Part shown: positions 26,001-33,888 of the stretch, piece by piece
How the letters are laid out: the number at the start of each line of letters is the position of its first letter
Position numbering within the stretch: position 1 is the first letter of the stretch
Assembly: GCA_964389025.1 (NCBI GenBank)
Contig: CAYMCQ010000014.1
Location: 1 to 64,000, forward strand
Origin: CAYMCQ01 sp964389025
GTDB lineage: Bacteria; Verrucomicrobiota; Verrucomicrobiia; Limisphaerales; CAYMCQ01
Direction: 5' to 3'
DNA: 64,000 bases
The notes under the pieces: generated by a model
Database searches by the model: none
Told to the model about the DNA's origin: nothing
Seen by the model: only the letters and a program-made list of their open reading frames with translations
Translations under genes and position numbers: made by a program

Positions 26001-26252
26001 CGAACGAACCGTCGCGAGGCTGGGCGAACCGTTGAGCGCATTTTCAATCGGACGGGTGACAAGTTGTTCGACTTCCTCCGGCGACAGGCCCGGGGCTTCG
26101 GTCTGAATGATGACCATCGGCGGCGCAAACTCGGGAAACACATCGAGCCGCGTGCGCGACGCGACGTAGAGGCCGTAGCCGAGCAACAGAACCGCGAGCA
26201 CGACAACGATCCCGCGGAATCGGAGCGAGAAATGAACGAAGGCGCGCAGCAT
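23028..26252 (-). CDS. CzcA/CusA-type RND efflux pump
   Basis: 1074 residues, an inner-membrane proton-driven exporter of the heavy-metal RND branch. Family features are FVHFSLRFRGIVVVLAVLLLGYG at the start, ARVDIFGGEVRQYQI, the TM4 region GGFAIAIGVVVDDAIIDVEN (with the VVDDA core used for proton transfer) and VYATFIVALVFLPVF. The intact genes for its adaptor and outer-membrane channel lie just upstream. Residues about 420-470 (GFQPAVSPTSSRQ ... QQTGSLRHG) have no counterpart in the family and are translated from a palindromic repeat. They fall in the loop between the conserved NILRRLRE and EASLEVRSAVVYA segments, so the pump may still fold. Substrate metal is not predictable; an organic-compound pump cannot be excluded. 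Confidence 0.9.
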   Translation of the reverse strand: MLRAFVHFSLRFRGIVVVLAVLLLGYGLYVASRTRLDVFPEFAPPMVIIQTEAPGLSPEEVEQLVTRPIENALNGSPSLATVRSQSIQNLSVVTLIFAEQADVFRVRQLVAERLAQVQLPQGVKPPKIGPLTSSTARILAVGLASTNRTLMDLRTFADWTLKPRLLGVSGVARVDIFGGEVRQYQIQVKPERLVAHELALNDVVTAARNATAVRGAGFVENVNQRVVLRAIGQAFSPTQLGEVVLAHHEGRSVQLKDVADVVEAPEPKFGDAQFNGMSGVMVLVFSQYGANTLDVTRAVERELAGMQPVFATEQIQVNPSLFRPAKFIESSLRNLNFALLLGGVLVLVVLFGFLLDWRTALISFVSIPLSLLAAVVVLDRWGVSLNTLTLGGFAIAIGVVVDDAIIDVENILRRLRENIAAGSAGFQPAVSPTSSRQTPDESRTPTAAQGPKPGSPAIQQTGSLRHGTPRSAFEVILEASLEVRSAVVYATFIVALVFLPVFLMTGVAGKLFTPLATAFILATMASLVVALTVTPALCLLLLSRTEPHTEPRYLGWLKTRHRAWLETLTRRPRTVIGLALALAVAAASTLPFFGGQFLPEFREGHFIVHMAALPGTSVQESVRLGKQVAIELLKNPHIKSVAQQAGRAENSDDTWGTHYSEMHVELAPLSGEEAEFAMAEIREALVKFPGLSFKVMPFLAERIEETISGVTAQVVVNVFGDDLDLMDRKAGEIREMLAAVPGATDVQMETEPGSPEVTVRLRPERLLAFGFQPAEVLDAIETACQGAVVAQSYQGNRVVDVNVILSERDRREAERVGDLLLRNREGTRVPLRELADIEGGNGRSLVVHEGAQRRQQVTCNVAGRDLTSFVADAKRAVAEKVQFPSGVYAVFRGSAEQQATAQREILIHATIAGVGIVVLLAMVFHSGRNLLLVLANLPFALIGGVLAIFALGGLLSLGTLVGLVTLFGISTRNSIMLISHYEHLVTAEGCVWNLETALRGAGERLVPILMTALVTALGLLPLAIRFGEPGHEIEAPMAIVILGGLLTSTVLNLLVLPALALRLGRFVKPSPESA
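24858..24985. repeat. Palindromic repeat element translated inside the RND pump
   Basis: Contains small hairpins with TTCCA/TGGAA loops: CAGACTTCCAGTCTG (24861-24875), CCGACTGGAAGTCGG (24945-24959), CAGGTTGGAAACCTG (24968-24982) and a degenerate one at 24885-24900. An outer inverted pair GTATCGCC (24877) and GGCGATAC (24958) closes the unit. A hairpin with the same TGGAA loop is inside the vWA gene at 53293. Confidence 0.85.
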
Positions 26253-26254
26253 GG

Positions 26255-27268
26255 CTACTCCAGCATCCGAATCGCGGACTTGCCCACTTCGGAGTGGAGC
26301 ACTTGCGCGCCGGTGACGACGACTTTTTCGCCGGCCTTGAAGTCCGACGTCACAAACCAACCGTCGCTGGTCGGGCGTGTCAGCGCGACCTCGCGGCGGA
26401 TGAACGTGTCAGCGCCGGTTTGCACGAACGCCCATCCGCGACCGTCCGAACGGACCACTGCCCCGCGCGGAATCACAACGCCCGTCGAGGCCTCGCCGGG
26501 CAAATCGAGAATCGCGGTCAGGTTCGCGCCGGGCGCAATGCGTCGGCTGATCTGACGCGCCAAACAGAGGAACGCCTGTCCTTGAAATTCCGGCTCAACG
26601 CTCGTCGCCGGACCGATGAACTCGGCTTCGAAGGTTTCCGCCTCGTTCGCAGGAGCGAAGAGGTGCGTCCTCGTTGCGGCCGCTGGCATCGCCTCGCCCG
26701 CCGCCAAGTCCACACGCACCAACACGGAATCCAACGCGGCAAGCGAACGCGATAGTTCCAGCAAATCCGCTCGGGTCGCCAGTTCGCGCCCGAACGCCAG
26801 CGCCAGCCTGGCTTCCGCTGCTTGCGCGGCGAGGCGGTCGCGTGCGGCGGCACTCTCGGCGGCGAGGAGCGACTTCTCGGAGAGGTTCGATTGGCCAAAG
26901 AGAAGTTTTGAACGACCGAGTTCCTTTTCAGCAGCCGCGAGGTTGGTTCGGGCCAAAGCGACTTCGTTCAAGAGTGCAACCAGCGGCGCGGCTTCAAGCA
27001 CGCGACCGAAGCCCCGCCGCGTCGGCCGATGTTCCGCCGCAGTCAAAGCCGTCATGCTCAAACCGACGCGCTTCTGCGTTTCCGGGTCAAACGTCACCAC
27101 GAATTCGCCTTGCGGATTGCGGCTGACACGCGTCGGCGCGGCGATGGGTTGCTCGCGTTCGGCTTCCCGCGCCCGTTCCGCGCTCATCTCGAGAAACGCA
27201 AAGATCAACCCGGCCATGACAATGCCTGCGACCAGCAGGCCCAAGGAAGTCTTCAGTGGAGCTTTCAC
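26255..27268 (-). CDS. RND efflux periplasmic adaptor (membrane fusion protein)
   Basis: 337 residues with an N-terminal anchor (LLVAGIVMAGLIFAFLEM), an alpha-hairpin region (LNEVALARTNLAAAEKELGRSKLLF, then LSEKSLLAAESAAARDRLAAQ) and the C-terminal beta-barrel and membrane-proximal part (STGVVIPRGAVVRSDGRGWAFVQ ... GEKVVVTGAQVLHSE). It links the pump to the TolC-like channel. It is shorter than CusB. It sits between the channel gene (7 bp) and the pump gene (2 bp), so the three are made together. Confidence 0.88.
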   Translation of the reverse strand: MKAPLKTSLGLLVAGIVMAGLIFAFLEMSAERAREAEREQPIAAPTRVSRNPQGEFVVTFDPETQKRVGLSMTALTAAEHRPTRRGFGRVLEAAPLVALLNEVALARTNLAAAEKELGRSKLLFGQSNLSEKSLLAAESAAARDRLAAQAAEARLALAFGRELATRADLLELSRSLAALDSVLVRVDLAAGEAMPAAATRTHLFAPANEAETFEAEFIGPATSVEPEFQGQAFLCLARQISRRIAPGANLTAILDLPGEASTGVVIPRGAVVRSDGRGWAFVQTGADTFIRREVALTRPTSDGWFVTSDFKAGEKVVVTGAQVLHSEVGKSAIRMLE

Positions 27269-27275
27269 ATTGAGT

Positions 27276-28700
27276 TCAAGGATTCGTGCGCGGATTGCGA
27301 CTCAGGTCAATCGCCCTCGTTTCCGACGCCTCGAGTGGTTGCTGAACGGCGTCCTCAAGCTGGCCGAAGGCGGATTGCAGCCGGGACAAAGCATCCAACC
27401 GCGCGGACTCGGCGAACGACCGTTCCAGTTCGGCATACAGCAAATCGAGCGGGTCGGCTGCGCCGGCCTTGACCTGTTGTTCGACGGTCCGGTGCTGGGC
27501 GGCTTGCGCTGAGACGAGATTCTCTGTGGCGACGAGTTGCTCGCGCGCGATGCGGAAGGCGCTCGCCGCGGCGTCCAGTTCGCCGATGACCCGCGCTTGC
27601 AACCCCGTGAACCGGGCGGCGGCTTCCGCACGGCGTGCTTTCGCTTCGGCGACCGGCCCTTGATTCTGGTTCAACACCGGCAGTTCCATGGACACTCCAA
27701 GCGCCCACTTGTTTTCGCCTTGATCGAATTGGTAGCCGGGGTTGAGGCGAACATCGGGATACTGCCGCGCCACTTCGAGCCGCAGCGCCGCTTCCGACGC
27801 CGCGTATTCGGCGAGCGCGGCCAGCACATCCGCCCGGCCCTGCAACGCCTGCTGCCGCATTGCCGCAGTCGTGAATCGCTCCGCGTCGGCGGCGCGGGTG
27901 GACCAATCGAACTGAATCTCCACGCCGGCCATCGCGCTCAGGGGCAAGCCCAACGCCTGGGCCAGGCGAATCCGCGCCGCCGAACCGCGCGCCCCTGCTT
28001 CGCCAGCAGTGACCAGCGTCTTGTTCAACGCAACGCGTGCCAACACCACTTCGCGATTCGCGACGGCGCCCGCCGCCAGACGCTGTTCCAACGCGGCGAC
28101 GATATTGCTCTGCAACTCCTGCTGCCGTTGAAGCAACTCCCCCGACAGCCGCGCCGCCGTCCATTCAACCAGACTGGCCCGCACGCCGCTGCGGACTTTC
28201 CAAGCCGACGACGCCAGTTGAAGAAAGGCCGCCTTCGTCAGTTGCTCCGCACGCACGATCCGGTGGCGCCGCTTGCCACCCGTCTCAATCGGCACATCGA
28301 ACTGGATCGTGGCAATCCACGGCGTCATGCCGGAGGCGGCGTTGAAGTTGTATTCGGGCGCGATGCTGACCGAGGGATTGGGCCGGGCGCCCGCCGTGAT
28401 GATGGAAGCACGGCCCGCCTGCCATCGCGCCCGCGCCACGTCGAGGCTCGGGTGATAGTAGAGTCCTACGAGAGTCAGTCCGGCCAAGTCCCACGCCGGA
28501 CGCGGCCATTGCTCCGCCAGGCTCGGCGAGTTCGCGGCGATGAACGCTTTCAGCCCGGCGTCATCCAGCGCGCGGGCTTCGAGACGCTTGCCCGAATCCA
28601 ACGCGGAAATGGATTTCGGCTCGTAATGAACACAGCCGCACATCAGGGAGACAGCGACCGCCATCATCGCGACAACTGCTTTGTTTGCGAATCTGCCCAT
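27276..28700 (-). CDS. TolC-family outer-membrane efflux lipoprotein
   Basis: 474 residues with a lipobox-like signal ending SLMCGC, then two repeats of the outer-membrane efflux protein fold: long helices rich in Ala, Arg and Gln (LTLVGLYYHPSLDVARARWQAGRASIITAGARPNPSVSIAPEY) and the second half VARQYPDVRLNPGYQFDQGENKWALGVSMELPV. It forms the exit duct of the tripartite pump encoded downstream. Length is normal. It begins 3 bp after padR ends. Confidence 0.9.
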   Translation of the reverse strand: MGRFANKAVVAMMAVAVSLMCGCVHYEPKSISALDSGKRLEARALDDAGLKAFIAANSPSLAEQWPRPAWDLAGLTLVGLYYHPSLDVARARWQAGRASIITAGARPNPSVSIAPEYNFNAASGMTPWIATIQFDVPIETGGKRRHRIVRAEQLTKAAFLQLASSAWKVRSGVRASLVEWTAARLSGELLQRQQELQSNIVAALEQRLAAGAVANREVVLARVALNKTLVTAGEAGARGSAARIRLAQALGLPLSAMAGVEIQFDWSTRAADAERFTTAAMRQQALQGRADVLAALAEYAASEAALRLEVARQYPDVRLNPGYQFDQGENKWALGVSMELPVLNQNQGPVAEAKARRAEAAARFTGLQARVIGELDAAASAFRIAREQLVATENLVSAQAAQHRTVEQQVKAGAADPLDLLYAELERSFAESARLDALSRLQSAFGQLEDAVQQPLEASETRAIDLSRNPRTNP

Positions 28701-28703
28701 AGC

Positions 28704-29003
28704 TCAGCGAAATACTTTCTTCATCAGAAACGACAATCGTTCGATGACTTCCTCGACCTCCTTCCGCCCTTTGGCCGTGGCGCGGTAACACTTGCGGACC
28801 TTCCCGTTCACAATGCGGCTCGTCACCTTCACGTCTTTTTCTTCCAGCAACGCGCGCAGCGTCGGATACAGCGTGCCCGGACTCAGATTGAAGCCGAGTT
28901 CGCGCATCTCCTGCATGATCTCCATGCCATAGACTTCGCCCTTGGACGCCCGCCAGAGCGTGTAGAGCTTCGCAAAGCCCCGCATGAAATCCCGGTCAAT
29001 CAT
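28704..29003 (-). CDS. PadR-family transcriptional regulator
   Basis: 99 residues from ATG 29003; a longer in-frame start at 29075 would cross the remnant of another gene. Winged-helix features of PadR are seen: VYGMEIMQEMRELGFNLSPGTLYPTLRALLEEKD and YRATAKGRKEVEE. PadR proteins usually repress neighbouring transport genes until a ligand binds. As first gene of the efflux operon it likely controls the operon and itself. Confidence 0.88.
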   Translation of the reverse strand: MIDRDFMRGFAKLYTLWRASKGEVYGMEIMQEMRELGFNLSPGTLYPTLRALLEEKDVKVTSRIVNGKVRKCYRATAKGRKEVEEVIERLSFLMKKVFR

Positions 29004-29015
29004 TACGGCTGTCGT

Positions 29016-29030
29016 TATCGGATTCTGATA
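29016..29030. promoter_or_regulatory. Possible PadR operator
   Basis: TATCGGATTCTGATA is an imperfect 15-bp palindrome with exact TATC/GATA ends, placed 13 bp upstream of the padR start. The position suits autoregulation; binding is inferred only. Confidence 0.35.
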
Positions 29031-29104
29031 TAGGAATGACGTTAGAGAAACAGGAAGGAACTGTCCAGTGCTCATGTGCCGCTGGCGTATTCGGGCATCT
29101 CGGA

Positions 29105-29142
29105 CAGCGCAGATCCTTCAAACTGAGCGTGAGCAAATTCAT
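29105..29142 (-). pseudogene. Remnant start of a second FtsX-type permease gene
   Basis: From ATG 29142 the frame reads MNLLTLSLKDLR, almost the same as the start of the broken permease at 20859 (MNLFTLSLKDLR). After that the sequence no longer looks like a permease and the frame stops at 28996. The ATG overlaps an upstream TGA (ATGA), as in an operon. Only the first dozen codons are left. Confidence 0.6.
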
Positions 29143-29591
29143 TTCTTCACTTCCTCAAAAGTCTTCACGGCGATGGCAACCTCTTTCTTCTACCTTTCAC
29201 CCTTCACCGTCACTGTGCCGGTGACGTTCAACATCGCGCCTGCCTTGGGCGTTTTCTTGAACCCCTCGGCTGGGGGTTTGCCTTCGATCATGTCGAACTT
29301 GTCCTTGAGCGTGAGACAACCATCGCTGGCGCAAACGTCCGCCAGCCCCGCTTTGACGGACACTTCCTTGCCGGCGTAGCGCTCCGGTTTCACGAGCAAT
29401 TCGGCGATGGTGACTTTGGATGGAGCGTTGGTGTCGGCGGCAAACGAACTGCCTGCGAACGCCAGTAACAGGGCCAGCGCCGTCGGGGAAAATTCGCCGT
29501 TGCGCTCCAATGCGTGAAGTAATCGCAGCCGCGTTTCGCTGGCGAGGAAGCCGAACACTTCGGCCACACGCGCCGCAGCTTTGACATTCAT
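29139..29591 (-). pseudogene. Chimera: ArsR-type regulator start fused to a secreted protein, with an in-frame stop
   Basis: From ATG 29591 about 34 codons match the first helices of ArsR-family repressors (VAEVFGFLASETRLRLLHAL). The frame then passes directly into a signal peptide core (TALALLLAFAGSSFAADTN) and a small secreted domain (VKPERYAGKEVSVKAGLADV ... GAMLNVTGTVTVKGER) of OB-fold-like look. A TAG at 29192-29190 ends the open frame, but the same frame continues as KKEVAIAVKTFEEVKK to a TGA that overlaps the next start, so the TAG is probably a later nonsense mutation. A deletion joined the two genes. The ArsR DNA-binding helix is missing, so repression is unlikely. Confidence 0.7.
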
Positions 29592-29664
29592 TAACGGCCT
29601 GTCACCAAGAGAAGGTTTCGCCGGACAAGCTTTCCGCCGTGGAGAGGTTGACCTGCTCGCACTC

Positions 29665-29684
29665 ATTACACGAATCGGTGTAAT
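29665..29684. promoter_or_regulatory. Inverted repeat upstream of the ArsR remnant
   Basis: ATTACAC (29665-29671) and GTGTAAT (29678-29684) form a perfect 7-bp inverted repeat with a 6-bp spacer, about 75 bp upstream of the ArsR start codon. It may be an old ArsR-type operator. Confidence 0.4.
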
Positions 29685-29732
29685 CGTGTATTCAACAGGC
29701 GCAAGCTCCGTTTTGTGGTTTTACGCCTTCGC

Positions 29733-29831
29733 CTAAAACTGGCTGCCTTTCTCGATGAACTCGCGGGACTTTTCTTCCATTCCCTTCTTCAACGCTTCTT
29801 CCTCGGCAACGCCTTGCTTCGCCGCGTATTT
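29733..29831 (-). pseudogene. thiC: C-terminal scrap of thiC (phosphomethylpyrimidine synthase)
   Basis: The minus frame from 29831 to the TAG at 29735-29733 reads KYAAKQGVAEEEALKKGM then EEKSREFIEKGSQF, which matches the last helices of ThiC. The radical-SAM cysteine motif that precedes this in real ThiC is not present upstream. It is a leftover tail, 33 codons long, with no start. Assignment rests on a short match. Confidence 0.5.
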
Positions 29832-29884
29832 CCGTGAACAGGTCAGGCCGGAGTATTGACACAAAACCATCTGGCGGATAGTGA

Positions 29885-32635
29885 ATGGCCATGCTTCGCG
29901 CGTCGCTCGGTTTCATTCTGGCCGCAATCTCAGTCTCCGCTGCCGCTTCCACCAATCGCCTGGCGTTTGATTCGTTGCCGCAGGCGCAATTCAAATTCAC
30001 CGGTCCGGTCGGCGGGCGCATTCACGCCAACCTCGACAACTGGCTGTTGCGCGCGCCGCAGGCCAACCCCGGCATGTTGGAAATGTTCCGCGTGCGCGAT
30101 CGCCAGCCCGTGCCGCAACTGGTGCCGTGGGCCGGCGAGTTCGTCGGGAAGTATCTCATCTCCGCGGTGCAGGCATTGCGGATGTCCGACGACCCGCGCC
30201 TGCGCCAGCAGGTGTCGAACGTGGTCGCCGAGTTGATTGCGACGCAGGCCGACGACGGCTACCTTGGGCCGTTCCCGAAGAACATCCGCTTGTTGAAGAA
30301 CTGGGATCTCTGGGGTCATTACCACGCGATCCAGGCGCTGTTGCTCTGGCACGAACACAGCGGCGATTCCGCCGCGCTGGCCGCCGCGCGCAAGGCGGGC
30401 GATCTCGTTTGCAACACCTACCTCGACACCAGCAAGCGCGTGTTTGACGCCGGCGATTCCGAGATGAACATGGCCATCCTCACCGCGATGGCGATGTTGC
30501 ATCGCGTCACAGGCGAGCCGCGTTATCTCCGCATGGCGCGCGAGGTGGAGCAGGATTGGGAACGCGCGGGCGATTATCTCCGCAGTGGATTGGACGGGCG
30601 CGAATTCTTCCAGTCGCCGAAGCCGCGCTGGGAAAGCCTGCACGACTTGCAGGGACTGGTGGAAATGTGGCGCATCACCGGCGAGCCGAAATATCGCGAG
30701 GCGTTCGAGCATCACTGGCGGAGCATCCGCCGCTGGGATCGGCGCAACACGGGCGGGTTCAGTTCCGGCGAGCAGGCCACCGGCAATCCCTACACGCCGA
30801 GCGCCATCGAAACCTGCTGCACCGTCGCGTGGATGGCGATCACGGTGGATTACCTGCGGCTCACCGGCGATTCCCGCGCGGCGGACGAGCTCGAACTCGC
30901 CACGCTTAACGGCGGCCTGGGCGCGCAACATCCGAGCGGGCGCTGGTGGACATACAACACGCCGATGGACGGCGTGCGCGAAGCCAGCGCGCACACGATT
31001 GTGTTCCAGTCGCGCGCCGGCACGCCGGAGTTGAACTGCTGCTCGGTGAACGCGCCGCGAGTCCTCGGGATGTTGAGCGAATGGGCGGTGATGTCGGTTG
31101 CCGATGGACTCGTGCTCAACTGGCTCGGCACCGGTCGTTGCGCCGCGAACCTCGCCGATGGAACGCCCGTCACGATCAAGTCGAGCGACGATGTATGGCG
31201 GAGTGGGCGAACGGAATTGCGGATGGAAACAGCGGCGAAGAATCCGTTCACGTTGAGCGTGCGAATCCCAGCGTGGGCCGTCGCGCCGAAACTTTTGCTC
31301 AACGGCAAGCCCATCCCGAACGTCGTCGCCGGAAGTTACGCCGTGCTGAAACGCAAATGGAGCAAGCGCGACAAACTTGAACTCAGTTTTGAAATGCCGG
31401 TGCGGTTTGTGGCTGGCGCCAATGAGGCGGCCGGCAAGGTCTCGCTCTATCGCGGGCCTTTGTTGCTGGCGTGGGATCAAGCGGTGAACGCCTTCGACGC
31501 TGACCAGATTCCGGCGGTGGACCTGTCGCGGCTCGGCGAAGCGCGGGCGGTTGTTCCGGCGCAAAACCGCTCCGCGCTCGAGTCGCCCGCCTGGCTGCAA
31601 GTGGAAATGCCGGCCGAGCGCGGCGGCGGCTTGCGGCTGGTTGATTTCGCGAGCGCCGGCAACGCTGGCACGCAATATCGGTCGTGGCTGGCCGCAGCCA
31701 AACCACCCGCGCCGCCCGCGTTCACGATGCACCCGCGCGACGGCGAGCGGATCCGTCCCGGCGCGATCCAGTTCCGATGGCGCGGCGCGCGATCCGCCAC
31801 GCCCCTCACCTATCGCATCGAGGTTTCAGCCGACGCTGCGTTCACCCGGATTCTTTTCACCACCAACCGCCCGGCCACCGGAAAAACGATGCTCGACGCG
31901 ACGGTGTTTCATCCGATCTCCGAACGCGACCAGTGGTGGCGCGTGATTACCATCGGTCCGCACGGCGAAACCACTCCGGACGTTCCGCCTGCACGGTTCA
32001 CGCTGGATCCAGGCGCGCCGGCGCAACTGCTCCCCCCGGCAAGAAATCCCGGGCCGGATGGCGAATTGATTCTGCATTCACTGCGTGGCGGGGAAGCGCC
32101 GAAGTTTGGCAAATTGAATTCCTCGAAACACGAAGTCCCCGCCGCCGAGGGAACAAAGGTCAATGGTCGCGATCAGATGCTCGTCTATGCCGTGCCAGTC
32201 TGGCCGGAGGAGGATTTCACCGTGTCCGTTCGCGTCCGCATTGATGAAATGCCCAGGGGCCGGCTCGGCCAGATTTTCAGCGCGTGGGCGACGGGCATGG
32301 ACGACCCGCTGAGGTTGGCGGTGGAGAACGGCAGGCTGTTCGCCCGCATCGAAAGCGGGGGCTTTTTCGGAACAGCAGGCGCGCCCATCACCAGCGGCGG
32401 CTGGCATCACGTCGCCGCGGTCAAGCAAGGCGCGACGCTCAAGCTGTTTCTCGACGGCCAACCCGCCGGTGCCTGCGCCGCGCCGGAATTCGCCACCACC
32501 ACCGCGCGCGACTGCGCCCTCGGCGGCAATCCGCATTTCGGCGGCAATGAATTCCTCGCCGCCACGTTCGCCGATTTTGGTTTGTGGGAACGCGCCTTGT
32601 CCGTCCCGGAAATCCAGCGCCTGGCTGCGCCATGA
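29885..32635 (+). CDS. Secreted GH127-type glycoside hydrolase with C-terminal LamG-like domain
   Basis: 916 residues with a signal peptide (1-21). The central (alpha/alpha)6 region is glycoside hydrolase family 127 (formerly DUF1680), whose known members remove beta-L-arabinofuranose. Residues matching the characterised enzyme HypBA1 are E296 (in SGEQ), E309 and C311 (in ETCC), and C385-C386 (in LNCCS), the acid/base, zinc ligands and cysteine nucleophile. A linker domain follows (about 620-700, FTMHPRDGERIRPG), then a concanavalin/LamG-like module (about 730-916, FTVSVRVRIDEMPRGRLG ... GGWHHVAAVKQGATLKLFLDG). Probably degrades plant arabinan or arabinoglycoprotein outside the cytoplasm. Start ATG at 29885. 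Confidence 0.88.
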   Translation: MAMLRASLGFILAAISVSAAASTNRLAFDSLPQAQFKFTGPVGGRIHANLDNWLLRAPQANPGMLEMFRVRDRQPVPQLVPWAGEFVGKYLISAVQALRMSDDPRLRQQVSNVVAELIATQADDGYLGPFPKNIRLLKNWDLWGHYHAIQALLLWHEHSGDSAALAAARKAGDLVCNTYLDTSKRVFDAGDSEMNMAILTAMAMLHRVTGEPRYLRMAREVEQDWERAGDYLRSGLDGREFFQSPKPRWESLHDLQGLVEMWRITGEPKYREAFEHHWRSIRRWDRRNTGGFSSGEQATGNPYTPSAIETCCTVAWMAITVDYLRLTGDSRAADELELATLNGGLGAQHPSGRWWTYNTPMDGVREASAHTIVFQSRAGTPELNCCSVNAPRVLGMLSEWAVMSVADGLVLNWLGTGRCAANLADGTPVTIKSSDDVWRSGRTELRMETAAKNPFTLSVRIPAWAVAPKLLLNGKPIPNVVAGSYAVLKRKWSKRDKLELSFEMPVRFVAGANEAAGKVSLYRGPLLLAWDQAVNAFDADQIPAVDLSRLGEARAVVPAQNRSALESPAWLQVEMPAERGGGLRLVDFASAGNAGTQYRSWLAAAKPPAPPAFTMHPRDGERIRPGAIQFRWRGARSATPLTYRIEVSADAAFTRILFTTNRPATGKTMLDATVFHPISERDQWWRVITIGPHGETTPDVPPARFTLDPGAPAQLLPPARNPGPDGELILHSLRGGEAPKFGKLNSSKHEVPAAEGTKVNGRDQMLVYAVPVWPEEDFTVSVRVRIDEMPRGRLGQIFSAWATGMDDPLRLAVENGRLFARIESGGFFGTAGAPITSGGWHHVAAVKQGATLKLFLDGQPAGACAAPEFATTTARDCALGGNPHFGGNEFLAATFADFGLWERALSVPEIQRLAAP

Positions 32636-32651
32636 ACTTGCGCCGACCGGC

Positions 32652-33866
32652 TTAAATCCGCAGGAAAATCTTTCGGCGATACATCCAGAGCAGGATGAGC
32701 CAGAACATCAGCAGAATCGCCGCGCCGTGGAAGAAAGGTTCGTAGGCCGCGCCCGCGAACTGGAAGAACTTCTGCCCGAGGTGGGTTTTCAGATTCTTGG
32801 AAATGAAATCATCGAACAAGTGGGCGATGCAGTAAGCCGCGATTGAGTTCGCGCCAATGACCACCAACGGGAATGCCCAACCTTTCTTCTGCCACATTTC
32901 CATGACCGCGTAAAATCCCGCCAGCAGCAGGAAACACCAGCCGCCGCTGAACAACACCCAACTGGGCGTCCAGATGCGCTTGACCACCGGGCAAATCCCC
33001 AGCGCGCCCAACAACCAACCACTGACCAGACCGGCAATGCCAGCGATCACCAGCCAGCGTATCTTGGCCGATGGCATTTTGTCGCTGCGCAACAAACCAC
33101 CGGCGATCAGGCCGAGGATCATTGTTCCCAGCGTCGGGATGAAGCTGAGCGTCGAGTAACCGCCTCCGTTGGCCACGAAAGGTTTTCCCCGCGGAAACAG
33201 ATTCATCCACCAGGTATCGAACGCCCAGGCGAAGTTGCTGTTCTTCTGCCAGTGCGCGGCAAAGCCCGTGTGCCCGTGCTCCCGCAGCCACTCCGCCGAG
33301 ACGCCGACTTTGGCGTAATCGAAGTCCGCGGGCGGCAGCGGATACAACGCGAACGCCGCGAAGTATCCCAGCACTACCACGGCGAACGCGATCCATTGAT
33401 CGCGCACCGGGCGGAAACCCAGCAGGAACAGAAAGCCGTAACCAAGGCCGATTTGCGACAACGTATCCTCGAAAGTCCAGTTGGTTTGCCCCGCATGGGT
33501 CGAGCGCAGAAACACGCCAAGGAGGATCAACACGAGCGCACGCCACCACGCATGGAGCGACATCAGGCCGAAGCCCTGCCCACGCGCGCGACGGCTCGCA
33601 ATCGAGAACGGCAGCGCGACGCCGACCAGGAAGGAGAACGAAGGCTGGATGAGATCATGCAGCGTGCAGCCCACCCAATCCACATGGCTCTGGTGGTTGG
33701 CCAGGAAAGACCAAATTTTTGAGTCGGGCAGCGCCCGCGACACAGCGCGCAGGCGCAACACTTCCGCCATCATCAGCAACATCACAAGGCCGCGAAAAGC
33801 GTCAATGGAGGCGAAGCGTGCTTGCGCGGGCTGGGCGGGCGCGGTGGTCGGGCCGGAGTCATTCAT
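32652..33866 (-). CDS. Heparan-glucosaminide N-acetyltransferase-like membrane protein (DUF5009 type)
   Basis: 404 residues with about ten membrane segments. The start (RFASIDAFRGLVMLLMMAE) and the His-bearing loop (DWVGCTLHDLIQPSFSFLVGVALPFS) are the hallmarks of the YeiB/HGSNAT-like acyltransferase group, which moves acetyl groups across membranes onto sugars. I used ATG 33866; the upstream in-frame extension overlaps the sulfatase gene. It follows the sulfatase by 22 bp, so both may process the same sulfated or acetylated glycan. Confidence 0.8.
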   Translation of the reverse strand: MNDSGPTTAPAQPAQARFASIDAFRGLVMLLMMAEVLRLRAVSRALPDSKIWSFLANHQSHVDWVGCTLHDLIQPSFSFLVGVALPFSIASRRARGQGFGLMSLHAWWRALVLILLGVFLRSTHAGQTNWTFEDTLSQIGLGYGFLFLLGFRPVRDQWIAFAVVVLGYFAAFALYPLPPADFDYAKVGVSAEWLREHGHTGFAAHWQKNSNFAWAFDTWWMNLFPRGKPFVANGGGYSTLSFIPTLGTMILGLIAGGLLRSDKMPSAKIRWLVIAGIAGLVSGWLLGALGICPVVKRIWTPSWVLFSGGWCFLLLAGFYAVMEMWQKKGWAFPLVVIGANSIAAYCIAHLFDDFISKNLKTHLGQKFFQFAGAAYEPFFHGAAILLMFWLILLWMYRRKIFLRI

Positions 33867-33888
33867 TTGGCAGTTGGGTTGGGTGGGT

